Below, in pieces: positions 35,119 through 46,423 of a DNA stretch of 64,000 nt. Made by a program: the position numbers and the translations under genes. The notes under the pieces were generated by a model. That model saw nothing but the letters and a program-made list of their open reading frames with translations, made no database searches and was not told the DNA's origin. Each line of letters opens with the position of its first letter. The stretch's first letter is position 1. This stretch comes from Hemerocallis citrina (lineage: Eukaryota > Streptophyta > Magnoliopsida > Asparagales > Asphodelaceae): the NCBI GenBank assembly GCA_017893485.1, contig CM030363.1, positions 179,378,935 through 179,442,934 of the forward strand. Direction: 5' to 3'.

Positions 35119-36034
35119 GATTCCCTTCAGCCCTTTTTTCGCCAAAATGAAATACAAAAAACGGTGCGTAGAGCACGTACAGTTTAACACTAAAAACAAC
35201 AACAGCAGAAAACCAAAAGAAACAGATACAAATGATACAACTGTTATTGCTACTACTCTTTGGGGATTCAACCATCAATCATCAGCTCGACTCCATCAGC
35301 ATCCTTAACACTTCCATAACAGAGATGCAAACCAAACAACCACCATCGGCAACTCTAGAGATAGCGCACCAAAAGCCATTTACATCACATATACCTCCAA
35401 AGATAACCATTTCAGTTAAGATATACCTTTATGTAGGATTATCTTACTATAGTTGCAATTAAAAAAATTCAGAATGAAAACAACAGATACCTTCTAGTAT
35501 TGCTACTGAAAGTTACAAAAAAACAGAATGAAAAAAAATATTGCTACTGAAATTGAAATTGAACTAAGGCTAATTGTGGAAAATTAGAGACTAGATTCAA
35601 CAATCAATTCACATTATTGCTGCAGAAATTGAAATAGAAATTGGGGTTGAAAATGATACTTTTTGCGAGTGGGTGAAGGAGAGAGTTAGGGGAGCAACAA
35701 GTGGCGGCGGCATGATGACGAAGGGATAGAGAGAGGGAGGAGGGAAATGGATTTGGGGGTGGGGTTTGGAGATAGAGTAAGGGGCAATGACGGGGAAAGT
35801 GTTGGTGCGAACAGTGACGGGCTTCGACGGCTTGGAGAGAGAGGAAGAGAGAGGGAATATGAGAATTGTGTGATTTAGGGTTGGAAATTTTTTGGTATTT
35901 ATACTAGGGTACCCCAACTTTTTGAAATGTCGGGGTATCCTAAGCACCCTACCAGTGCTTGAAAAACGCTGGGGATATCCCGACGAAACTACCCTAACAC
36001 CGAGGTAGTTCTGCCGGGGTATCCATATTCTTTT
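35119..36034. other. Unassigned non-coding stretch
   Basis: AT- and A-rich on the plus strand up to about 35650. Then comes a C/T-rich (minus) segment and a block at 35895-36020 with repeated GGGGTATCC/GGGGTACCC-like words. The 112-residue minus-strand frame at 35609-35947 is Ser/Pro-rich and matches nothing I know. No PBS, LTR ends or gene were recognised. Confidence 0.5.
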
Positions 36035-36439
36035 GTAATGTCAAGACATTGGATCCGAACTTCAAGTAGTGAATTGTAGAGAACTAGAAAGAGAACTCCT
36101 TTATATTTCAAAAAAAAACTGGGAGAAAATTGTATGCGGATCAATCTCTCTATTATCTCAGTGAAATATTGCATATAACATTATACGACATATGGCTTGT
36201 TATACGACCGCTCTCACCGCTAGCCTCCACATATTTATATATAGGGAAGCGATGGGAGATCTAATGTAAAGGTTTGATTTATTCCAAATAGATCCAACGT
36301 CTCCCATTAATTCTCACAATAAGAGGGTGTATATCTTTTCACATGGAAAAACATCCCCCCAAAAATTAGTGGCCAAGCCAACTCCCTCCTAGGGGTTGGC
36401 CGGCCTCGAGAAGACCTAATAAGGCCCATCCGGAGAAAA
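36035..36439 (-). repeat. R9 3' LTR fragment
   Basis: About 400 bp matching 39270-39755 with many changes. Homology stops near 36035, so the end of this LTR is lost. Confidence 0.6.
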
Positions 36440-38301
36440 TCCCCCATTGGTGAAAATATATTGTCTCAACTATCTACATATAGACGTAGACTAGTCCACC
36501 CTCATTGGTGGTTTGTCTTGAACATTCACAATCGCATCGCCCTTAGCACACAGCTGATTTGGAGTTCATGTCCGGCTCTTATAAATATGAGGTTTGGTTA
36601 ATTCATGAATCATATTGGATCTCATCCAAGCGCGACCTCTTCTTGGACTCGGTCCAAGGCGATCCCTTAGTTCCTACGAGTAATCTTCGATTACATTCAT
36701 GCTCCAAACAGATTCATTTATACCGAGTTACACTGGATTTCAACTTGCTCACTCTTCCCTGAGAGCGCCAAGGCAATATGCCTGAGAATAAATCATACAA
36801 TATACCTCGCAACATGATTTCTTTGTGTACAGTTCACTAGTTCATAAATATCGCATATATTTCCAATGAACAAAAAAGTGTGAAAGATCAAAATGGCATC
36901 ATAAAAACATTTATGTTGAACCTAAATATATATCCCAAACTCAAATATGTGTTTAGAAGAGATCAATGTACCCAACATGCACTAAACAAATAGTCACGGT
37001 TAAATGTAGGTCTGGTATCAATCCACAGAGCCCTATTGCTCTCAGTGGTGCTTAAACGTAGCCCGATCTCACGACTTCATGAGCATATCTGTAACCACAA
37101 CCTTAGTAAAAAAAGGTAAACATGATACATCTTTTTTACTTTCATAGAATGTCCATCAAGTGATGTCAACTTGAGCTAGTTCTTGGAATCCTAGATCTGT
37201 TATACTGTTAAACCCTCTTAATTTGGGTATCAAGGACATGATTCGTCTCATAGGGTCTTAACTGTGCGCTCAACAAAACCTCCTAACAAGAAGGCCTTAC
37301 AATTGTACCTGCAAGAGCTTTTGTCTTTGCTGAATACTGTTCGACTTAGGACTACAACTCGTCTTACTATAAACTAGAACCTTCTAGCTATTTTTAGTAT
37401 TGGGTTGGGTCGGTTTGGGTCCCAGATCCAAAACCAAAGCCCATCCCTTATTATAACACCGGCCAACAACTTTTTAAATGGAGTGGGATTGGACTGGATT
37501 AAATCCTAAATCCAAAACCAAAGTGCAACCTAATAACACTCCACCACTCCACTACGTGCCCTGCACGTATCCTTGCAAGCTGCCAACATGTGCGTGGGGC
37601 GAGTTGGGTTGGATTTTGGATCATAGATCCAGTCCAAACCCGACCCACAACACCCCATCCTGTCCTTATTGCAGCATGACCGAAACCAAAAGGTTGTGGG
37701 GTTAGGATTTCACCCCTAGCCCACCATGGTGGTCATGGCGGCAGTGGCAGCAGGTCCGGCGATACTCTGGCGGCGTACCCGGCGATCTCACATGATGACC
37801 TTTTCCCCTTTTGCTCTCCTTGAAACTCGAGCCCGATCCCGCGCATCCATGGGCAATCACCCCTGTTAGGGAATTATGGCACAGTGGAGTTGTTGAACAA
37901 GGTAGCGGGAGCACTAACAGATCTGGTGAACAACAAGTAAGTAGATCACACCAATCCACAAAGATTTGTCCGATTTGGGTGAACCTTAATCCGGGGGGAA
38001 TTATAGGGAGATATTATTTAACTAGAGAAGATTACAGGAGTTACAAACTCACTCACCAAGAATTATCTTTCGAGCCTCACCTACAATGGAGAAATCTAAA
38101 TGAAGTACTTCTTCTCTCAATAGAGGCTATTAAAACATATAAAGATCTAGAGAAATCCTATGTTTAGTCTAAATACAATAATCTCCTGATATATCCTGAA
38201 GAAGAAGCCACACGATAGGATCCGTACGATCTAAATTAGAGTAGAAGGTGAGCTCAAACAATCACCCAGATATAGGCCCAATAACAACAGCCATTGTTGA
38301 C

Positions 38302-38328
38302 GGTCGACTGCCCAATGCGCAGTCGACC
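38302..38328. repeat. Perfect hairpin, GGTCGACTGC arms
   Basis: Ten-base arms GGTCGACTGC and GCAGTCGACC around a 7-base loop. It lies in the R9 interior and shares the GTCGACTG core with the 71-bp array in R6. Confidence 0.85.
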
Positions 38329-38361
38329 GCAATTGATAAACTCCAACTAGAGGGTTTGGAC

Positions 38362-38389
38362 AGTCGATTGCCCTTGGGGGCAGTCGACT
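38362..38389. repeat. Second hairpin, AGTCGATTGCCC arms
   Basis: Twelve-base arms AGTCGATTGCCC and GGGCAGTCGACT (one G-T pair) around TTGG. It starts 34 bp after the first hairpin. Confidence 0.8.
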
Positions 38390-39030
38390 ATCAATTAGAT
38401 TGGCAGCAGCAGCAGCTGCTGCTATTTCTTCTTGTTTTAATGTCTTCTTTTCTCATTCGTATGCAAGACATACACCCAACACCCCTTTGTTAGGCGACAC
38501 AGGTTGGCGCTCCAATGAGCCAAGTGGTGGTGGTGGTCGACGGCTGGTGGCTCCCCCTACTCCATCCAACCTTCTCTCTCTCCTCTCTTCTTCTTCAACC
38601 ACCTCCAAAAATCAATAAACCCATCAAACAAAGTTGAAACTTTTTTTTTATAGGGGGGGGGGGGTCTCGATCAAGGTGGCCCCCACTATTCGTATGTGAC
38701 AGTGAGGCTAAACAATCAACCACCACCAGGGTGTCACCGGTGATAGCAATCAGCGGTTGGCAAAAGAAAGGAGAAAATTTCAGAGTTTTTCAAAATAGAG
38801 GTTTTCTTCACAAACAAATTTAATTTAAAAATTCAAATAATCTTCAAGAATTACGAGTTAATGATCTAGAGTTTTAAACTGAACAACTTTATTAAATTAA
38901 AGATCCGATTTTGATTCGATAAAAGATCAAACAAATCATAGAAATTTATTCAATCTACTTTTTACTCGATTTTTTTGGGATTTTAAATTTCATTACTTAA
39001 TCCAATTAAATAATCCAAGAACGAGCCTAT

Positions 39031-39042
39031 GCTCTGATACCA
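39031..39042 (-). other. R9 primer-binding site (tRNA-iMet type)
   Basis: Perfect TGGTATCAGAGC on the minus strand, one base after the presumed LTR end at 39044. Confidence 0.75.
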
Positions 39043-39043
39043 A

Positions 39044-39760
39044 TGCTGGCCATATATTTGTCATTCAATGCATACACAAACATCATATGCATGCATAAGG
39101 AAACATAAAAGATAAACTCTAACATGATACTACAAGAGGGTTGATCTTACACTGATTTGACGAAACAGATGCGGGAGCGGTGTCCTTTGTAGCCGTGGAA
39201 CTCCTCACGATTAGCCCCTCGTACGGTGGTGGATCCTATAAAATGAGGAACTCCACACATTATTCACACTTTCAAGACCTAGGATCCAAACTTCAAGTAG
39301 TGAATGGTAGAGAGCTAGAAAGAGAACTCCTTTGAACTCTTTTCTCTTTCATGGAAATCTGAGAGGAGATTGTATGGATATCGGTATTTATATTATATCA
39401 GTGGAATATTGCATATAGCATCATAACACATATGGCTAGTTATATGACCGCTCTCAACCCTAGCCTTCACCCATCTGTATATAGGGAGGTAGGGGAAGAT
39501 CCGATCTAACGGTTGGATCTATTCCAAATAGATCCAACGTCTCCCACTAATTCTCACAATAAGAGGGTGTATATCTTTCACATGGAAAGACATCCCACTA
39601 ATTCTCACAATAAGAGGGTGTATATCGTTTACATGGAAAGACATCCGAACAAGAGTCTTTAGAGATACTTCTCTTAGTTGCCAAAGCCTACTCCCTCCTA
39701 GGGGTTGGCCAGCCTACTACCAGAGAAGAGATGGGACCAATAAGGCCCATCCGACTAACA
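39044..39760 (-). repeat. R9 5' LTR
   Basis: On the minus strand it runs from TGTTAGTCGG to GGCCAGCA. It contains a 51-bp tandem duplication (39543-39593 and 39594-39644) of the block CCCACTAATTCTCACAATAA..., present once in the 3' copy. Confidence 0.6.
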
Positions 39761-39846
39761 GATAGAAAAATATACACAAATATAGCTTCAATCTGCTTAC
39801 AAACAGTACAAAAACCAGCAACACCATATCTTCTACGTGAGGTTTT

Positions 39847-39847
<1 letters not shown>

Positions 39848-39877
<30 letters not shown>
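39848..39877. repeat. (CT)15 microsatellite
   Basis: Thirty bases of CT repeat followed by GTGTGT, about 230 bp past the OPT stop codon, probably in the 3' UTR on the GA strand. Confidence 0.95.
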
Positions 39878-39883
<6 letters not shown>

Positions 39884-40104
39884 AATGTATCAGATAAGCT
39901 TTCACACAGAATAACTCAATAATTATTTTTTCAACATAGTTACAAAGGATGTTTAACTGCAGAGATGCTACTACTCCCAACCCTCTCTGACTGATTTCAA
40001 CATTCTTAAACCCCCATTCTCTGTAACTCCACAACCTATAAACATAACAAGCACCCGACATTATCCCCTTGTAATGGGTATTATACACATAAACCTTCAC
40101 TAAC

Positions 40105-43093
40105 TTAGAAAACTGGACAATCAGGAACCCTAATCCCAGGCTCGGTAGGGCATTGAGCCAAAGGACAGTGATCGATATCGGTTCCCCACCAACTAAGATT
40201 CCTGTTCTCATTCTGAAGAGCAAAGAACAGAAGCACACCCATGAATGCAGTGCCTGCATCCAAAGCCGCTGACAACACATAGTTGTACTTCTGCCACCAC
40301 CTTTTGTGATATCTGAACACAAAGAAGTTGAAGATGGTTCCAGTAACAAGCCAGCTAGCAATGTTGGTTGGCGTTGCGGGTGGCATTCCAGCAAATCCAT
40401 AAGAGATAACAGGTATGTTGATTAGAGGGATCCATTTCTTTTCCGGGTACATCTTGCTCAGAATCCAAATCGGGACTGGGAGAACCGCTCCAATTGGAAA
40501 CAGCCATACTAGATTTCGGTACAAGCCTCCGTGGCCAAATAGCCTTCCTGGGCCGATGAGGCCCCAAATGACAGAGGCATCGAAGGTGACACGATATTTG
40601 GGGCAAGTCCAAGGGCTATCAGGGTGTAAGGCTTCGACATCACAGATGTTGCTGATGCTTTCAAGCATCCACCAGGCGACTGCAAGGTTAATGATGCCTG
40701 CAATAATAGTTCCTACAAGCTGGAGAGTTTGCAAAATTTAACGGTAGGGATCAGTACTTAGATAGGAAAAGTAGTGATTCAGTTGAGAGCTAACCTGGGC
40801 AGTGTACATGCATCTGGGTGGGATTTTCATGTAATGGCCGAGCTTGAGGTCAGAGAGGAAGGAAAGGGCATGGATGGTGCTGATTCTTCCGTATATTTTG
40901 AAGAGAAGGTTGGCTATAGGCTTACCGGGTAGGACATACCCAATCATAAATTGTGCTATGATGTCGTATCCGGGTTGCTGTAAGCAAAAGGAAAATGAAT
41001 AGGGTGTTAATAACACAAGAGACACAAATATCACAAACAAATTCTAATGTTATGTGACGTAAACTATTGAGAATATGTCTATCAAGTGTAATTTAAGTAG
41101 GAAGAGTCGGTTAAATCTGGTACCTGATTTGTGGTGGCTTGAATGATTCCAATAGGAAGGGTGACGATGAATGCCAACCCGAAAGCAAAGATCATTCCCC
41201 ACCAAGGCAGCTGCACCTCCTCCTTCCACACAAATGACATTACAAGCGAAAGCCCAATACTTCCTGCAAGAAGAATCATGAACCACGACTGAGGGACTTG
41301 TTTGTAGTTCTTCATTAGCCTGGAATGCACGTCAAGCTTCATAGTCTTCATAGCTGATTTGCTTTGCCTCCAAATGTCACTGCACAATAAATTATATCAT
41401 CATCTCATTTCCAAGAAGCAATGAAACATTTGCACTGAACAAGCATTTAAATAAGGATAAAACTTCTTTAGATTACATTAGATATCTGGATATGAAAAAG
41501 CAATATTGAAAAAACAATCAAGACAATACTTGGAATTATCATAAGTGGAGACAATTCACGGCTTTTAAACAGTCAAAATATCGACGTGTTTCCTAGAAGC
41601 TTTATTACAGATGAGAAAGTAACCAGTTCAAAGACTAAAATGACATACAGAAATGAGTAACAGAAGCTCAAACAAGAATTTGTGAGATGCTTTATAAGCA
41701 GAAAATATACTAGTAAAAAGATTAATGGACCAACATACAATCACTCACAAGTCTCAGTGACAGTAAAATTCAAACTCCAAGCGGAAAGTATGCTACTGCA
41801 TAATGTACAAATTTCGGAATTTTCTCATTGTCAAATTTTCTTCTCATAGGAATAAAATAAACATTTGATTAGATACCTTTATAAAAATATAAACAATAAT
41901 GGGATCTATAGTGAACTTAGATAACATTAATTTGTTAAAGCTGTTTCCTATCTTTTCTCCGCGACAGAAACTTATGCGTAAGTTTCATTCTACAGTAGAG
42001 ATTTTATTGCTTACTTTACCTCATATCTATCTCAGAGATATTTGCTATTTTTCACAATATTTCTTTTCTCCTTAATAATTTACATATATATAGCTGCGCA
42101 GAATAGTAACATATCTTTAAATATCCTATTGCTGGTGTATGATTTAGACCAAAGATAAGATAATGAGTATCATCAAAACCTTACACCTACCTGCCATGGA
42201 AGAGGGCGACATGGGTAAGAGTCGCTGTAAACCTTGCGAACCCTGACCCAATAGAGAGTGCAAAAAGAGGACTGAGGTACAACTTCCCATAACTATTATA
42301 CGCAGCCTCATTAAGCTCAAAATTTTGAGTCAGTATTTTAGTCGTATCATACTTCAGCCCTTTGGAAGTGAAGAGCTGGTTCGAGAATATGGGGAACTTG
42401 CGGGCATCAAATGTGTCAAATTTCCAGTAACACAAGGGAACTATTATGTAGATGAACATGATGAACCCAACGGCTACATTGAGGATTGAGGACCATGGAG
42501 AAACCAGAGGACTACCATGGTAAGCAGAGATGCCAGCCCAGTCAACAGTGAAAGCACCGACTCCAAGACCATGGTAGCCAGAGCCGATCTGTTGTGCTGT
42601 GATGCTATGAGGCCAGGCCCAACAAACCCATGAGAAGAATGTGAGGATGGGGAAGAGATAGCCGGGTAATGCGTAGTAAGCGAAGCTTGCAACTAAGAAT
42701 ATGAGGAAGAACTGCATTCTAGTTAACCCTTTTGCCCGAGAGTCGTTTTCATGGAGAGCCCTGCCATGTAAAGTTGTCATTGTCAGTGAAAATAAAGAAC
42801 TTATTTAAATATATAGTAATTATGACTGAGATGTAGGTAGCTGTACTTTAAGAAATTACGCAAGAATTATGAGTTCTCACATTTGTCTAAAATAAATGAT
42901 TTGTTGTCTTGTTGTCAGTATACAGTTTACTCTTGAGCTAAATTCAAAGATGAACAAATCTTCTTGATGAAACTACAGAATTTGATGGTACACACCTGAA
43001 GAGAGAAACCTGAGCAAGATTGGAAGGCCACCACATTTCCGCAGGATCTACTAAATACCTCCTCAGCATTCCAGCCCACCCATAACCCAAAAT
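40105..43093 (-). CDS. Oligopeptide transporter (OPT family), 5'-truncated
   Basis: Five exons on the minus strand join in one stop-free frame: 43093-42996, 42760-42191, 41379-41124, 40977-40795 and 40719-40105 (1722 bp, 573 residues plus TAA). All introns are GT-AG and phases match. The protein starts at ILGYGWAG, continues through [25 protein letters not shown] and [10 protein letters not shown], and carries the OPT signature KIPPR in exon 4 and GPGRLFG...YRNLVW near the C terminus. These are hallmarks of plant proton-coupled oligopeptide transporters of the PT clade, multi-span membrane proteins that move peptides and related compounds. Family members are usually 700-760 residues, so about 150-180 N-terminal residues, including the NPG motif, are missing. 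No start codon or upstream exon is visible in the 495 bp before R10. Whether it is still expressed is unknown. Confidence 0.93.
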
Positions 43094-43588
43094 CTATAAA
43101 GCAAGAACAACATAAGTTATTTTGTAAAAATACCAGCCAATTCAGAAAGTTATTTTGAACCGTAATGACATCCCCATTCCAAAAACTTCAGAAGTGAAAC
43201 TATACATTTCGACCCTAAACAAATAAATAACACTAAATACAATTTCATGAGATCAGTTGTTTTATTTTGGGAAGGAAGCAAACAAGATTTGGGAGAACCG
43301 AAAATCTTTATTGTGAAGAAGAATGAGAGTTATTTTTCAGCTTGTTATCTTTTTATATGATGAGTTAGGGGCTCAATTGGCTTTGTATCAAACTTCACTC
43401 TAAAATAAAGACTAATATTGAGAATCTGCCGATAGATAGGACTACGGATTTCAGGTGATATATCGGATATCGGCCAAATTTGGACAAAAACACTATGTTT
43501 TAAAGGTACAGTATCACTATTGGTAACTCACTCAAAAAGAAGGCCGATATAATGGTTGAAACGGCCGACATATAAAACAATGGACCTC
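43094..43588. other. Presumed OPT intron remnant
   Basis: 495 bp between the first visible OPT exon and R10. AT-rich, with no OPT-like coding segment on either strand; it contains GATATCGGATATCGGCC-like short inverted words near 43455-43475. Probably part of the intron upstream of the exon at 43093. Confidence 0.5.
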
Positions 43589-44870
43589 TACTGAGGACGT
43601 CGGTTCAAGACGATTCAAACGTTTTTATCAGCAGAAGCATCGTCCAGGATGGTTGTTCCATTAGTTTAGTATTTCATTTCAGTACTCATATTTGTTTTTT
43701 GACAATTATAGCCATATGTAGTAGTTTCACGATTTGCACCCTTTATTTTATGCATTAGAATATTTTTTGAGATTTGTATCAAGATTTGTTTTGAGCCTAT
43801 ATATAGGCCTTAAGAATAACGAGAAAGTATGTTATTATTGATTTAAAAAAATTTACCGTATTGAATTATTGCTCTTCATTCATTTTTTTGTGTGAGACAT
43901 TGAGATAAAAATTTAGGGTTTGTGAGAAGCTCTAAATTATACCCTAAATCCCCAAATCAATTCAACCCAAAACCCTAATCCCCAAATCCAACTCAAAGTC
44001 AACCCTAAACCCCTTCTCCTTCATCTTCTCCACTGCACCCAAACCCAAACCCTAGCTCTTCTCTTCACCTCGCCATCGCCCTCACCCTCACCTCGAGCTC
44101 CATTGCCAACCAGCGCTCGTCGTCGAGCCCACCACCTCGTGCCACCGCACTCCCTACTGCCTCCACCGCAATTCGACGATAGCATCGTCAGCCATCGCCA
44201 GCACTGCCACCGCAAACCAGCCGCACTCCTCCTCGTCGCCCCATCCTCGCCCTCTCCTTCACTGCCTGTGCTCCACCACCACTACTACGACCCCGAATGT
44301 CTCCTCCGCCTTCCAGTCACCATTGCCTCCGTCTCCGTTGCAATCACCATCTCCGATCGCACAGGCCATCGCGCGACCACCCCGTGACCCCCGTCGCCAA
44401 TCGTCGCCGCTGCCACCCTCTAAAATCGATGATCCCTTTTGCTGTTCGATGCCCCCCGCAGCCAGTCACTACATCCATTGTCGCCGTGCCGCAGCTATCT
44501 TCGCTGCCAACTACTCCCTATCTGCAACCCCGATAAACTCTTTCCACTTCTCAAATATTTGTGTTACTACTTTATCATCTCTATAACATTATTTAATTTA
44601 TCTGTCTTCTACAAATATTGAGAGCGAGTGCTTCTATTTTCTACTTAGGATACGAATCGTTATTGACTATTTTACTTGCTAAGAACGTTTAGGTATAATT
44701 ATTGATTGTTAGATTGAAAATTTAATTGAGCTTGTTAAACTATTTCATATCTTGAAAATTCATCAAACAAATTAATAGTTTTAATTTCTGACGTAATCTG
44801 CATTACATGTTGATAAATTTAATCCATTAACTTTCTTGGAAATTCTATATTTAGGGTTAAGTTTACATCA
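43589..44870 (+). repeat. R10 5' LTR
   Basis: 1282 bp, with a mutated start (TACTGAGGAC instead of TGATGAGGAC) and end TTTACATCA. TATA-like TATATATAGG near 43799, then a C-rich leader at 44030-44540 whose ORFs are not genes. It is distinctly diverged from its partner at 59745 and related to the R11 LTRs, sharing GGACATC, CATTATTGATT and TTTGTGTGA words. Confidence 0.88.
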
Positions 44871-44873
44871 TTT

Positions 44874-44885
44874 TGGTATCAGAGC
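44874..44885 (+). other. R10 primer-binding site
   Basis: Perfect TGGTATCAGAGC three bases (TTT) after the LTR end; initiator-Met tRNA type. Confidence 0.9.
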
Positions 44886-44912
44886 AAAAAAATTTTAAAA
44901 CCCTAGTTCTTG

Positions 44913-45180
44913 CATCATTTAGTCATAATTTTTGCATTCAGTTAAGATCATTTTAGAGTCTTATTTTTCTTTCTTTTTTTTAGATCATTTCAAATTATTA
45001 AAAATAAAAACTTAAGTGCATTTAGGACACGTTTTTCAAAATTTCACATCATTTAGTCATAATTTTTGCATTCATTTAGGATCATTTTAGAGTCTTTTAT
45101 TTTTCTTTCTTTTTTTTAGATCATTTCAAATTATTAAAAATAAAAACTTTAGTGCATTTAGGACACGTTTTTCAAAATTT
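44913..45180 (+). repeat. 134-bp tandem duplication in R10 leader
   Basis: The block starting CATCATTTAGTCATAATTTT at 44913 recurs at 45047 with only a few changes, so the untranslated leader between PBS and gag is duplicated. The corresponding R11 leader has one shorter copy. Confidence 0.85.
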
Positions 45181-45225
45181 CAGCAAACACAGTCACCACG
45201 ATCCCTAGTTTTCCACCCTTGGTGA

Positions 45226-46423
45226 ATGCGTCTGCGCAGCACCATCACAAATTCCGAAGAGCCTTTTTTGTCCCTCCCAAACCACCCAATTAGGAATCCT
45301 AGACATCCGCAAGCCCATCCTCGAACTGAGATGGACAACTCTGATATTTTCACTACCCTAGCTATCATTCAAGCAACTCTTGTCAATATCAATCAGAGGC
45401 TTGAGCAAGTGAAATTGAATCAAAATGTTGCCCCTGAGCTTCATCGTTAGAACCCTCGAGGAAATGATCATGACGACCGACATCAAGATCGTGACCCTGG
45501 CGAGCAATAGAAAAAGAATGTTAAGGCTGACGTTCCTCACTTTGAAGGCCGTATGGATCCCCAAGCTTATCTCAATTGGATCCGTGACATGGACGTCTAC
45601 TTTCGTATGGTTTGACATGAGCAAAGCCCTGAAGGTCAAATTTGTCACAATAAAATTGACTGGAAAAACTCAACAACACTGGACCTATCTTAAACACGCC
45701 CGCAGAGGCCGAGGTCTGGCACCCATAGCTACTTAGGAGGCCATGAAATAGAAGCTCACTGAGAGATATGTGCCCCTATCTTTCCACACCTGAATGCTTG
45801 AATCGTGGAATAAACTCTATTAGGGAAGAAAATCCACCCACGAGTATGTGGATAAGTTCAATGACTTCCTCATTCGGTGCAATGCTTTAGGTAAAGAGAG
45901 CGAAGAACAAACTCTCTCTAGTTTTAGAGCTGGATTACGAGCCGATCTTAGAAACGAGCTAATTCATAAAAACGCAGACTCCTTGACGGCAGCTTATGCC
46001 CTTGTCCTCGATATGGATTTCCTTAAAGCAAGTTATCATTATAAGTTCAGCGATTCGAGAGATCATTCCTCTAGAATGACCTCCACTAATTCCTCTAGGC
46101 CTAAGCCCTCCTCTTCTCAGTACCCCAATAAATCTTACCCCAGCAAGCCTAATTCAAATTCCTATCCACCTAAAAATGACAATAAGGGTAAGAACACCGA
46201 AAAATACTACTCTAAAGTTGATCCTCTCACTAAGTGCTATAAATGTAAGGGATATAGCTATGTTGCTAGCAACTGTCACAGCCCGAGTAGAATCAATATA
46301 GTAAAGGGTACCACTGTCATCGCTGATAATTCCGACAATGAGTTTTTCTATGAACCTAATGACAATAATGACTTCGGTGAAGAAGAGGATGACCAATATT
46401 TCCACTATATTCGGTCAATCTAA
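45226..46423 (+). pseudogene. R10 gag
   Basis: Starts at the ATG at 45226, matching the start of the intact R11 protein (MRLRSTIT). It is broken by a stop at 45448 and several frame changes up to about 45830, then open from 45848 to 46421. That part covers the Gag core end (FRAGLRADLRNELIHKN), the basic Ser/Pro linker and a zinc knuckle CYKCKGYSYVASNC in which the usual His is Tyr. R11 shows the intact form of the same protein. Gag would form the particle. Dead through stops and the damaged knuckle. Confidence 0.88.

Larger units (their letters stand above)
36035..39760 (-). mobile_element. R9: degenerate non-coding LTR element (LARD-like)
   Basis: Two related sequences, 36035-36439 and 39044-39760, lie in the same orientation about 3 kb apart. 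They share the segment around CAACGTCTCCCA...AATTCTCACAATAAGAGG and the CTCCCTCCTAGGGGTTGGCC block. On the minus strand the right copy is followed after one base by a perfect PBS TGGTATCAGAGC (39042-39031). A G-run (AATGGGGGAT, minus, about 36449-36440) precedes the left copy. The 2.6 kb interior has no retroviral coding similarity. This fits a large non-autonomous derivative whose 3' LTR is truncated. It lies 345 bp beyond the OPT stop codon. No target duplication is visible. Confidence 0.6.

Noticed and set aside
37478..38618. Short ORFs in the R9 interior as genes
   Set aside because: No similarity or codon pattern; short and on one strand with simple repeats, including a GCAGCAGCAG palindrome and a run of G at 38653-38664.
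39029..39042. tRNA-Met gene remnant from GCTCTGATACCA-type words (also at 14439-14451)
   Set aside because: Only the 12-13 bases complementary to the tRNA end are present, right beside LTR ends; these are primer-binding sites and no cloverleaf follows.
43094..43588. Missing OPT exon just upstream of the first visible exon
   Set aside because: No OPT-like segment was found in any minus-strand frame; AT-rich intron-like DNA only.
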